DNA of 13,058 nt from an uncultured Sphingomonadales bacterium (lineage in GTDB: Bacteria > Pseudomonadota > Alphaproteobacteria > Sphingomonadales > Sphingomonadaceae): positions 1 through 13,058 of the forward strand of contig CAIWFP010000020.1 of NCBI GenBank assembly GCA_903911985.1, written 5' to 3'. The translations under genes were made by a program, and so were the position numbers. Position 1 is the stretch's first letter; the number at the start of each line of letters is the position of its first letter. The notes beneath the pieces are model-generated. The model was not told the DNA's origin and did no database searches. It saw only the letters and a list, made by a program, of their open reading frames with translations. This document shows, piece by piece, positions 1 through 6,228 of the stretch.

Positions 1-288
<288 letters not shown>

Positions 289-622
289 GTGTCCCAATCA
301 AAACAGCACAGATCCTAAGATCCGCTATCTGACTTAATTGAATTTAAGGAGCCATTACTTGTACTCTGTACAAACGTATGGTTACGTAAGGACACGTAAA
401 GTAACGACTTATTTAAACTGGTACCCGGAGCCTTAAAACCCCCGGACCAGGCGCCGTCGCCCACATGTCCCTTCATCTAACTAACAATGTCAAAGAGCCA
501 CCGACAGAAATTCGCGGACAACCAGTTCATCCCGATTTGCATCAGGATCCTGATATCCGTCTATGTTGGCGACCGGGCAAAGTCGCTGGCGTCTCCGCCG
601 CAGCCCCGTCCGGTGAAAAGCC
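289..622 (-). other. rRNA operon leader region
   Basis: This 330-nt stretch has no convincing protein gene on either strand. It is AT-richer than the rest of the window, as expected for an rrn leader between promoter and mature 16S. It contains the boxA-like element at 488-499. Short palindromic elements are TTGTAC-TCT-GTACAA at 359-373 and TTACGTAA at 382-389; these may belong to 16S processing stems, which would need the 3' flank of the 16S gene to confirm. Open frames here, such as those starting at 465 and 487 on the plus strand, have no recognisable protein similarity before about position 658. Confidence 0.7.
488..499 (-). promoter_or_regulatory. boxA antitermination element of the rRNA leader
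   Basis: The minus strand reads GGCTCTTTGACA, a close match to the rRNA boxA element (E. coli core GCTCTTTAACA; GCTCTTTGACA is common in alphaproteobacteria). In known rrn operons the NusB-NusE antitermination complex binds boxA in the nascent leader RNA and makes transcription resistant to Rho. The position, about 200 nt before the mature 16S, and the orientation fit this role. The assignment rests on sequence match and context. Confidence 0.75.
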
Positions 623-650
623 CCCTAAGACCCCAACCCGATTCGGTCAA
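623..650 (-). promoter_or_regulatory. candidate rrn promoter
   Basis: On the minus strand, TTGACC at 650-645 is a good -35 hexamer. It is followed after 16 nt by TTAGGG (628-623), a weak -10 overlapping CTTAGG. Initiation would be near 615, giving a leader of about 330 nt that includes boxA, a normal length for an rrn operon. The -35 is convincing and the -10 is not. Other promoters between 500 and 620 cannot be excluded. Confidence 0.4.
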
Positions 651-657
651 CGGTGTT

Positions 658-946
658 TTTCGCAAAGATGTCATCTATTTTCCTGCGCACGGTCCTCAGA
701 TAGACAAGCCTCGTCAGCTGGTGCGGGGTATGATTGGTCATCGGCGGATGCGGGAGCGGCAGATACTGGGCCTGCTTGAGGGTGGAGCACTGGAGATTTC
801 CGCAATGGTTCCAGTGATGTACAAGGGTGTGGCGCAGATGCTGTGGCCGGCCGCCGGGCGTTCGGTGGAATCGCATCTCATCGATCTGGAACGGCGCGGG
901 CTGGTGGCGCGCGAGGGCCGGCAGGGCCGGCTGGACGCGGCTTTAG
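658..946 (+). pseudogene. 3' remnant of an MBL-fold metallo-hydrolase (LACTB2-like) gene
   Basis: An open frame covering 487-1077 has recognisable protein similarity only from about 658 to 921. The segment contains YFPAHGPQI, then a helical stretch with GHRRMRERQIL and SVESHLIDLERRGLV. This is the end of the metallo-beta-lactamase fold followed by the C-terminal winged-helix domain typical of LACTB2-like hydrolases. The N-terminal ~190 residues, including the HxHxDH zinc motif, are absent; upstream sequence is rRNA promoter and leader. After residue ...VAREG the frame loses similarity, while another frame reads GWTRL followed by TAG at 944-946. That ending suits the family, so a one-base frameshift near 916-928 is likely. 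The remnant points away from the rRNA gene and probably makes no functional enzyme. Confidence 0.65.
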
Positions 947-1018
947 GGCGTTTCCCAGTCCGGCACGATCAGCCGGTCTTGCGCAAATCGCCAAAAATGG
1001 ATGAGCCTAACCGCGCGG

Positions 1019-1672
1019 TCACGCCGGTTTTTCTGCGGCATCCTGCCATTGCGTGCGGCGGCCCAGCGCCGGGTTGAGGAACAGCCAGGGCAGCTTGAAC
1101 AGGATCAGGCTCTTGTGCACCCACCAGTCGGCCAGACGTTCCGACAGCCGCGCGCGATCCTCGCCCCGCACCCGCAGCCAGCCATCATAGGGCTGCCAGT
1201 GGCTGGGCTCGTCGCGTTCGATAATCCGGAATATCCGGCGCAGCGCCCGGTCGGAGGTGACCACATCCATGCCCAGCAGCTTGTCCACCTGCCGCACACC
1301 GCGCTGCTCCGTCAGCACGATCACCCGGCACAATTGCGCGAACAGCGCCCCATCGGCCACCACCCGCGCCGTATCCAGGCCATCAATGTCGCAGCCAAAG
1401 GTCAGGCGGATCATCCGGTCGATATGCGCGCAGCTCTTGTCCACGGCCAGCGGCATGCGCCCCTGCCGTTCAAACCAGCCGCGAAACATCAGGTAATGGC
1501 GGCGCTCGTCGGCGCGATGCTTCTCGATGGCCGCGATAAACACCCCCGCTTCCGGGTGGCGCAGACGCACCGCCGTCAGCACCCGGTCGAGGCTGGAATA
1601 GCCGCGATGCTCGTTGAACAGATAGATCGACGCGAGGACGTCGCGATATCGCCTCCTCAGACGGTTCAGCAC
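1019..1672 (-). CDS. ferritin-like (diiron carboxylate-type) protein
   Basis: A 217-residue protein if it starts at GTG 1672 (VLNRLRRRYRD), which has AAAAGG 8 nt upstream; no ATG is available in frame nearby, and TTG 1717 is the alternative. It looks like a soluble helical bundle. Candidate ligands fit the classic E...ExxH...E...ExxH diiron pattern: E21, E56-RR-H59, E122 and E155-PS-H158, with about 34 residues between the glutamate and ExxH in each half. This suggests a ferritin-like/rubrerythrin-like fold with a dinuclear metal site. The substrate is unknown, and an oxidase, hydroxylase or peroxide-handling role is only inference. The C-terminal part is rich in W, L and K and ends in AAEKPA. 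It is divergent from nadA, with start codons only 72 bp apart, so the two may share a control region. Confidence 0.75.
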   Translation of the reverse strand: MLNRLRRRYRDVLASIYLFNEHRGYSSLDRVLTAVRLRHPEAGVFIAAIEKHRADERRHYLMFRGWFERQGRMPLAVDKSCAHIDRMIRLTFGCDIDGLDTARVVADGALFAQLCRVIVLTEQRGVRQVDKLLGMDVVTSDRALRRIFRIIERDEPSHWQPYDGWLRVRGEDRARLSERLADWWVHKSLILFKLPWLFLNPALGRRTQWQDAAEKPA

Positions 1673-1744
1673 AGCCTTGTCCTTTTCTTGGGAGCGTGAT
1701 CGGATATAGCACCCTATGCCCAACCCCGGGCCATGGAATGAGCG

Positions 1745-2746
1745 ATGAACAACCCTGTGACCAATCTTTCGGGCCTGGACCTGCGTGCGGAGATCGAGCG
1801 CCTGCGCCGCGAAAAGAACGCGGTCATCCTCGCGCATTATTATCAGAAGCCCGAGTTGCAGGATCTGGCCGATTTCGTCGGCGATTCGCTGGAGCTGTCG
1901 CGCAAGGCCGCCGCCACCGACGCCGACGTCATCGCCTTTTGCGGGGTCAAGTTCATGGCCGAGGTCGCCAAGATCCTCAGCCCTGAAAAAATCGTCATCT
2001 TGCCCGACATGGAGGCGGGCTGCAGCCTCGAGGATTCCTGCCCGCCGGACAAGTTCCGCGCCTTTCGCGCCGCGCACCCCGATCACATCGCGCTGACCTA
2101 TATCAACTGCTCGACCGAGGTGAAGGCGCTGTCCGACATCATCGTCACCAGCTCTTCGGCCGAGACCATTCTGGCGCAGATCCCCCGCGACCAGAAGATC
2201 ATCTTTGGGCCGGACCGGCATCTGGGTGGCTATCTGTCGCGCAAGTTCGATCGCGAGATGCTGCTGTGGCCGGGGGTGTGCATCGTGCACGAGGCCTTTT
2301 CGGAAACCGAGCTGCTCAAGCTGCGCGCGCAGCATCCCGGCGCACCGATTGCCGCCCACCCGGAATGCCCGCCGGCGATTCTCGACCACGCCGAATACGT
2401 TGGCTCGACCTCGGGCATTCTGAACTATGCCAAGGCCATGGACTCGGCGGGCCTGGGCAACACGCTGATCGTCGCCACCGAACCGCACATCATCCACCAG
2501 ATGCAGCTGGCCATGCCCGAAAAACTGTTCATCGGCGCGCCGGGGGCCGACGGCAACTGCAACTGCAACATCTGCCCCTACATGGCCCTCAACACGATGG
2601 AAAAACTATACCTCTCCCTGCGAGACCTCGCCCCCCGCATCGAAATCGAGGAAGGCTTGCGGTTAGACGCAAAACGTAGCCTCGACAAAATGCTGGATAT
2701 GGCAAACGCGAGCGTCGGTAAGGGCGACCTCGGTAATAGAGGGTAG
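1745..2746 (+). CDS. nadA: quinolinate synthase
   Basis: NadA condenses iminoaspartate (made by NadB) with dihydroxyacetone phosphate to give quinolinate, the NAD ring precursor, using a [4Fe-4S] cluster in the cytosol. The 333-residue product has the family signatures ILAHYYQKPELQDLADFVGD (29-48), CGVKFMAE (66-73), LPDMEAGCSLEDSCPPDKF, YINCSTEVKA, PDRHLGGYLSRK and STSGIL. The three cluster cysteines expected from E. coli NadA (AxCSL, GxCIVH, CPxM) are present as C93, C179 and C277. Length is normal. The ATG at 1745 follows GGAATGAG and gives the expected N-terminus. No nadB or nadC neighbour is in view. A hairpin begins right after the stop. The assignment is secure. Confidence 0.97.
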   Translation: MNNPVTNLSGLDLRAEIERLRREKNAVILAHYYQKPELQDLADFVGDSLELSRKAAATDADVIAFCGVKFMAEVAKILSPEKIVILPDMEAGCSLEDSCPPDKFRAFRAAHPDHIALTYINCSTEVKALSDIIVTSSSAETILAQIPRDQKIIFGPDRHLGGYLSRKFDREMLLWPGVCIVHEAFSETELLKLRAQHPGAPIAAHPECPPAILDHAEYVGSTSGILNYAKAMDSAGLGNTLIVATEPHIIHQMQLAMPEKLFIGAPGADGNCNCNICPYMALNTMEKLYLSLRDLAPRIEIEEGLRLDAKRSLDKMLDMANASVGKGDLGNRG

Positions 2747-2779
2747 GGTTCTGGCCGCTAGCCCCGCCCCGCCAGAACC
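2747..2779. terminator. bidirectional hairpin between convergent nadA and phosphatase genes
   Basis: A perfect 9-bp inverted repeat, GGTTCTGGC (2747-2755) and GCCAGAACC (2771-2779), flanks a 15-nt loop. The left arm starts at the base after the nadA stop codon. The right arm and loop include the last codons and the stop (2758-2760) of the minus-strand phosphatase gene. No U-tract follows on either strand, so this may be a stem that blocks 3' exonucleases or a bidirectional attenuating hairpin rather than a textbook intrinsic terminator. Only 11 bp separate the two stop codons. Confidence 0.6.
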
Positions 2780-3228
2780 TCCACAAGCGCCTTCGCGCCA
2801 AGGCTGACCAGCCGCCAACATTCGGCGAAATCCTGCGGCCCGCCATGGTAGGGATCCGGCACGGAGGTGCCCTTTTGGCCCGGCACATAATCCAGCAGCA
2901 GCGCCAGCCGGGCAGACGCCCCTGCCGGAGCAAGCGCCCGCAAATCCGCCAGATTGGCCGAATCCAGCGCGCAAATATGGGTGAAGCGGGCAAAATCTTC
3001 CGCCGCCACCTGCCTGGCGCGATAGGCGGAAATGTCGATGCCATGGCTTGCTGCCTCGGCACGGGCGCGGCGATCTGGCGGCTGGCCGACATGCCAATCC
3101 CCCGTTCCCGCCGAATCGACCGTTACCGCCATCCCAGCCCGCATGGCGGCATCGCGAAAGGCGGCCTCGGCCAGCGGTGAGCGGCAGATGTTGCCAAGGC
3201 AGACGAACAGAACCGAGGGCTGGCTCAC
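2758..3228 (-). CDS. low-molecular-weight protein tyrosine phosphatase
   Basis: A 156-residue cytosolic phosphatase of the LMW-PTP family, which dephosphorylates phosphotyrosine through a cysteinyl-phosphate intermediate. The P-loop CX5R-S is near the N-terminus (C10-LGNIC-R16-S17), followed by DSAGT (38-42). The general-acid DP motif is D125-P126-Y127 in SVPDPYHGG. Length matches the family. The GTG start at 3228 overlaps the upstream MEKHLA gene stop as GTGA, so translation is probably coupled; longer upstream starts would run into that gene. The natural substrate is not evident. Some relatives act on tyrosine autokinases in exopolysaccharide export, others on arsenate, but no kinase or ars genes lie nearby. 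Transcription likely starts with the MEKHLA gene. Confidence 0.93.
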   Translation of the reverse strand: MSQPSVLFVCLGNICRSPLAEAAFRDAAMRAGMAVTVDSAGTGDWHVGQPPDRRARAEAASHGIDISAYRARQVAAEDFARFTHICALDSANLADLRALAPAGASARLALLLDYVPGQKGTSVPDPYHGGPQDFAECWRLVSLGAKALVEVLAGRG

Positions 3229-3719
3229 AGGCCCTGCTCGCCCGCCCCCGCGCGCGCCCAATCGGGCGGGGCAAAGCAGGCGGCCTGTCCGTGGCGCTCT
3301 CCCGCCGCGTCGATCAGGTTCCACACCACTGCCCCAGCGATCGTAAACCGCCGTCCCTTGGCTGAAATCCGCACCCCGGCATAATTGTCGATAAAACCTT
3401 GCGCGCTCACCCGGTCGAGCAGGGCCTGCCGCTCCTCGCGGGCCAGCGGCTCGGCGGAAAGCCGCGAAGGCATGGTGGTGACCGCGGGCACCGTGGTCTC
3501 AAAGGCGGCCAGAGCGGCGCGGTTGGCGAAGAAGAACACTGGATCCGCCCCCAACCCATGCGCCAGAATCGCGCGCGGCGCGGCCCACAAGGCGGCCACA
3601 GCGTCGCCGCCTTCCGGCACCAGATCGCGCCCCAGCAGGCGGCGATAGCTCTGCGCGATGAGAGCAATGCGCGTGCCCATCGCCTCACCCAGATATTCCT
3701 GCGGGATCATCGTTTCCAT
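3225..3719 (-). CDS. MEKHLA domain-containing protein
   Basis: A 164-residue protein from ATG 3719. Nearly the whole length matches the MEKHLA domain, a PAS-like fold named from plant HD-ZIP III proteins and also found as a stand-alone bacterial protein. Diagnostic stretches are ALIAQSYRRLLGRDL near the N-terminus, FFANRAALAAFE, MPSRLSAEPLAREERQ, GFIDNYAGVRISAKGRRFTI and VVWNLID..G..HGQAA. No enzyme or output domain is attached, so a small-molecule or redox-sensing role is inference. Start choice: GTG 3767 lies inside the 16-bp repeat array and has no ribosome binding site; ATG 3719 and ATG 3710 are both possible. TTGACG/GATGTC at 3754-3726 would place initiation about at 3719, implying a leaderless message. 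The stop overlaps the phosphatase start by GTGA, so the two form an operon. Confidence 0.85.
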   Translation of the reverse strand: METMIPQEYLGEAMGTRIALIAQSYRRLLGRDLVPEGGDAVAALWAAPRAILAHGLGADPVFFFANRAALAAFETTVPAVTTMPSRLSAEPLAREERQALLDRVSAQGFIDNYAGVRISAKGRRFTIAGAVVWNLIDAAGERHGQAACFAPPDWARAGAGEQGL

Positions 3720-3764
3720 GCCTTCGACATCCCGCGCGACGGCAACCCCGTCAAGCCCCAGTGA

Positions 3765-3810
3765 CACAGTTGTGCTTTGGCACAGTTGTTCTTTGGCACA
3801 GTTGTTCTTG
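3765..3810. repeat. three tandem 16-bp direct repeats in a divergent promoter region (possible operator)
   Basis: Units start at 3765, 3781 and 3797. The first reads CACAGTTGTGCTTTGG, the second CACAGTTGTTCTTTGG and the third CACAGTTGTTCTTG before diverging. Copies differ by one base over the first 14 positions. The array sits between the start of the MEKHLA gene (minus) and the haemoglobin gene (plus). It lies just upstream of a possible minus-strand -35 (TTGACG, 3754-3749) and overlaps a possible plus-strand -35 (TTGTTC, 3802-3807). Regularly spaced direct repeats like these usually bind a regulator in multiple copies; which one is unknown. They do not match the FNR or NsrR consensus as I know it. 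Confidence 0.75.
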
Positions 3811-3841
3811 CGCTGGCCCCGCCGATTGCTAGGCCAGAGGG

Positions 3842-4282
3842 GTGACCGCGCCCCAGCCCCCAGATCGCCATGCCGATATCGCCAATCTCGTCGTCGCCTT
3901 TTACGGGCTTGCGCGCGAGGATGCCCTGTTGGGGCCGGTTTTTGCCGGAACAGTGGATGACTGGCCGCACCATCTCGCCGCGCTCACCGCCTTCTGGGCG
4001 GCGCAATTGCGCGGGCGGGGTGCCTATCGCGGCATGCCGCTGGCCGCGCACCGCGCGGCGGTGCCCGCGCTCTCGCCCGAGATGTTCCCCCGCTGGCTGG
4101 AGCTGTGGCGGCAGGCTGCGGCGGAAATGATGAGTCCAGCCGACGCCACCATCCTGATCGCCAAGGCCGAGGATTTTGCCGCACGCATGGGCGACGCCCT
4201 GTTTGCCAACCGCCCATTGGCAGCCCACACGGAGGCGCCCAAGGAGACGCCTAAGGAGACGCCGAAGGAGACTGGCGCATGA
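3842..4282 (+). CDS. group III truncated haemoglobin
   Basis: A small cytosolic 2-on-2 haemoglobin, 146 residues from GTG 3842, which is preceded by AGAGGG at very close spacing. Family features are the N-terminal helix with LVVAFYGLAREDALLGPVF (Y21 is the likely B10 tyrosine), DDWPHHLAALTAFW (H44 or H43 possible distal residue), and GRGAYRGMPLAAH with H70 as the likely proximal haem ligand. FPRWLELW follows with the family's conserved tryptophan. Group III proteins bind O2 or NO, and roles in NO or oxygen handling are known for a few members; the role here is inferred. The C-terminus beyond about residue 131 is an unusual repeat of T-P-K-E encoded by three 12-bp units. The stop overlaps the next start as ATGA, so the two genes form an operon. 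Confidence 0.92.
   Translation: MTAPQPPDRHADIANLVVAFYGLAREDALLGPVFAGTVDDWPHHLAALTAFWAAQLRGRGAYRGMPLAAHRAAVPALSPEMFPRWLELWRQAAAEMMSPADATILIAKAEDFAARMGDALFANRPLAAHTEAPKETPKETPKETGA
4237..4272 (+). repeat. three tandem 12-bp repeats, each containing AAGGAG, at the haemoglobin 3' end
   Basis: Units GCCCAAGGAGAC (4237-4248), GCCTAAGGAGAC (4249-4260) and GCCGAAGGAGAC (4261-4272) differ only in their fourth base, a third-codon position. They encode APKETPKETPKET at the end of the haemoglobin. Each contains AAGGAG. The last copy (4265-4270) lies 8 nt before the ATG at 4279 and is well placed as its Shine-Dalgarno sequence. Upstream copies may be extra ribosome docking sites or by-products of slippage. 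Confidence 0.85.
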
Positions 4283-4842
4283 CAGGATGCCTCTTTGCCT
4301 TGCTGGCCGCCCTGCTGGCTGGCATGGGCGCGCGCGATCAGATGCTGGTGGCGCAGCTTGCCGCGCGCTCTGGCCCGCGCCCGATGCTGCTTCTCACCGG
4401 CTTTGCCACCGGGGCGCTGGCCAGCGGGTTTGCGGCATGGGCCACCCGCGAGGTGGCGGCAGAGCTGAACCATGCCGCCGAACTGCTGGTGGCGGCGATG
4501 GCGCTGGCGATGGCGGGGGCCGAATCGCTGCTGCTGGCTCCGGGCAAGGCTCCGGCCGAACCAACCAACTCGCTGGGTGCGGGGGCGATTGTGCTGTTTG
4601 CCGATCAGATCACCGATTCGGCGCGATTTCTCATCCTCGCCATCGCCCTGGCCAGCGAGCAACCCTTCGCGGCGGGCGTGGGCGGCGCGGTGGGCACGGG
4701 GGTGGCACTGGCGCTGGGCGGCTGGCTGGCGCGAGGCCTGCTGGATGCGGGGCCCGTACTGCGGATATTTCGCCGGGTGGCTGGCGCGGTGCTGTTGGTG
4801 GCGGGCGGTGTGCTGGTGGCGCGGCTGAGCACGGCGCTTTAG
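4279..4842 (+). CDS. GDT1/TMEM165-like membrane protein (divergent)
   Basis: A 187-residue, very hydrophobic protein with about six predicted membrane helices arranged as two related halves. Each half begins with a helix carrying a polar motif: M16-GARDQM-LVAQLAAR in the first and VLFADQITDSARFLILAIALAS (105-126) in the second. The placement resembles the duplicated E-x-G-D-[KR]-[TS] motifs of the GDT1/UPF0016 family, which transport Mn2+, Ca2+ or H+. Here the glutamate and glycine are not conserved, so transport activity cannot be assumed. The start overlaps the haemoglobin stop (ATGA) and has a strong AAGGAG 8 nt upstream. Coupling to a haem protein could point to metal or redox homeostasis, which is inference. 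Alternative: an unrelated small membrane protein. Confidence 0.75.
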   Translation: MTGCLFALLAALLAGMGARDQMLVAQLAARSGPRPMLLLTGFATGALASGFAAWATREVAAELNHAAELLVAAMALAMAGAESLLLAPGKAPAEPTNSLGAGAIVLFADQITDSARFLILAIALASEQPFAAGVGGAVGTGVALALGGWLARGLLDAGPVLRIFRRVAGAVLLVAGGVLVARLSTAL

Positions 4843-4990
4843 CGCGCTTTAGTTCAGGCTGACGCGATCGAAAAAGCAACGCTCATGCGCCGCGCGGGCT
4901 TTTCGCACCTTCCATTCCCGTATGACGCGAAAACGCGACCTGCGCGGTACCGTGAATGCCGCCAATGCCATCCATAGGATTGCGCCCCGG

Positions 4991-5019
4991 TTCCGTGCCG
5001 GCTGCGCGGGTGCTATACA
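4991..5019 (+). promoter_or_regulatory. candidate promoter for a leaderless pgl transcript
   Basis: TATACA at 5014-5019 is a good -10 hexamer, with TTCCGT at 4991-4996 as a weak -35 at 17-nt spacing. The expected start point is about 5026, which is the A of the pgl ATG. No Shine-Dalgarno sequence precedes that ATG, so the message may be leaderless. The remaining intergenic stretch from 4843 to 4990 shows only short GC inverted repeats such as GCGC-TTTA-GCGC near the preceding stop codon, and no gene. Confidence 0.45.
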
Positions 5020-5025
5020 TACGCC

Positions 5026-5649
5026 ATGAACACCATCCGCATGATCGAGGGCGCCAGCGACGCCGACATCGCCCTATGGCTGGCGGAACGGTTGGGCGCC
5101 GCCTTCGCCGCCACACCATCGGGCACGGTGGCCATCTGCTTGCCCGGGGGCGGCACCCCCTTCCCCATTCTGGCCGAACTGGCCAAATGCGACCTGCCCT
5201 TCACCCGCCTTGCCGTATGGCCGGGCGACGACCGCATCGTGCCCGAGGATCACCCCGCCTCGAACACCGGCCGGTTGCGCGCCGCGCTGGAGCCGCTGGG
5301 GGCCATGATTGTGCCGCTGACCGAAAATGCCCGGTCGCCACATTTCGCGCTGACATGGCTGGGCATGGGCGGCGATGGCCATATCGCCTCGCTGTTTCCC
5401 AATACCGATCCGCGCGCGGACGACCCGCAACTGATCCGCCGCCTCACCCCCGACCCGTTGCCGCCAGAGGCGCCGTTCGAGCGGCTTTCGCTCACCATTC
5501 CCGCGCTGCTGGCCTGCGACGATCTGGTTTTCGTCATGCGCGGCGCGGAAAAACGCGCGCTGTTCGAGGCCGCGAGGCTGGGGCACAACGATCTGCCCAT
5601 CGCCCGCGCTCTGGCCGCCGCGCGCGTGCCCGGCACCTGCTTTTGCTGA
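5026..5649 (+). CDS. pgl: 6-phosphogluconolactonase
   Basis: This 207-residue protein belongs to the DevB/6PGL group of the glucosamine-6-phosphate isomerase superfamily. It hydrolyses 6-phosphogluconolactone to 6-phosphogluconate for the pentose phosphate and Entner-Doudoroff routes. Motifs in order are CLPGGGTPFPILAEL (38-52), WPGDDRIVPEDHPASNTGRL (65-84), WLGMGGDGHIASLFPNT (111-127; H119 is the likely catalytic histidine) and RLSLTIPALLACDDLVFVMRG in the C-terminal half. It is slightly shorter than the usual ~230 residues, but N- and C-terminal elements are present. The common W-x-DER motif reads W-x-GDDR. The ATG at 5026 follows a -10 element by 6 nt and lacks a ribosome binding site. No zwf or edd neighbour lies in the window. 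A related isomerase activity cannot be wholly excluded. Confidence 0.9.
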   Translation: MNTIRMIEGASDADIALWLAERLGAAFAATPSGTVAICLPGGGTPFPILAELAKCDLPFTRLAVWPGDDRIVPEDHPASNTGRLRAALEPLGAMIVPLTENARSPHFALTWLGMGGDGHIASLFPNTDPRADDPQLIRRLTPDPLPPEAPFERLSLTIPALLACDDLVFVMRGAEKRALFEAARLGHNDLPIARALAAARVPGTCFC

Positions 5650-6161
5650 GCCTGTCCGCCCCGCTGGCTGACCAGCTGCACGCGCTGCTGCACCATCTGC
5701 CCGCGCCACTGCATCGCGCCGCCTTGCGCTTCGCCCATGCCCTGCGCTGCGCCTGGTGGCGGGTGACGCGCCCGCGGATCGAGGGCTGCCGGGTTATCGC
5801 GCTGAATGCCGATGGGCAGGTGCTGCTGGTGCGCCACACCTATGGCTCGCCCGCATGGATGCCGCCCGGCGGCGGAATAGGGCCGGGTGAAGACCCCGTT
5901 CTGGCCGGCGCGCGCGAATTCGAGGAGGAGATCGGTTGCCGACTGGAAGGGGGCGCCGCGCTCACCACCACGCTCGACACGCTGCATGGCGCGGGCAATC
6001 TGGTGCATATCATCACCGGCACCAGCCATGGCATGCCCCGCCCCGATGGCCGCGAGATCGCCGCGGCCGCCTATTTTGCGCTGGACGCCCTGCCACCGGA
6101 CCTCGCCCCCGGCCTTGCCGCGCGTCTGCCGCATTGGGCGCGCGGGCATCTGGCCCCCTAG
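5643..6161 (+). CDS. NUDIX hydrolase
   Basis: A NUDIX-fold pyrophosphohydrolase, 172 residues if started at TTG 5643. That start overlaps the pgl stop by 7 bp and gives MLSLSAPLADQL; there is no in-frame ATG or GTG until GTG 5763, which would remove most of the amphipathic N-terminal segment. The NUDIX box GX5EX7REUXEEXGU is complete at residues 77-99 (G77, E83, R91-E92, E95-E96, G98), preceded by RVIALNADGQVLLVRHTYGSPAWMPPGGG. The box binds the Mg2+ that cleaves a nucleoside diphosphate linked to another group; the substrate cannot be read from sequence. The N-terminal helix rich in L, H and R is typical of a sphingomonad NUDIX subgroup, as far as I recall. The overlap suggests co-translation with pgl. 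Confidence 0.88.
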   Translation: MLSLSAPLADQLHALLHHLPAPLHRAALRFAHALRCAWWRVTRPRIEGCRVIALNADGQVLLVRHTYGSPAWMPPGGGIGPGEDPVLAGAREFEEEIGCRLEGGAALTTTLDTLHGAGNLVHIITGTSHGMPRPDGREIAAAAYFALDALPPDLAPGLAARLPHWARGHLAP

Positions 6162-6228
6162 GCAGCCCAAAACCGAGTAGCGCCAAAACCTTCTGGCCAA
6201 AATGTCCCTCAGCCGCCAAGGCGCAAGC

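Noticed and set aside
487..657. First 57 codons of the open frame that contains the MBL remnant
   Set aside because: This part lies in the rRNA leader and promoter region, including boxA on the other strand, and shows no protein similarity.
960..976. Inverted repeat CCGGC/GCCGG after the MBL remnant as a terminator
   Set aside because: Only 5 bp with a 7-nt loop and no U-tract; such repeats occur by chance in this GC-rich DNA.
1019..2497. A 492-codon open frame on the minus strand covering nadA
   Set aside because: Only its last ~217 codons look like a protein (the ferritin-like gene). The part opposite nadA is antisense shadow of a certain gene in GC-rich DNA.
4956..5642. N-terminal extension of the NUDIX frame across pgl
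   Set aside because: The extension overlaps pgl in another frame and has no similarity to NUDIX proteins; the pgl frame carries all 6PGL motifs.
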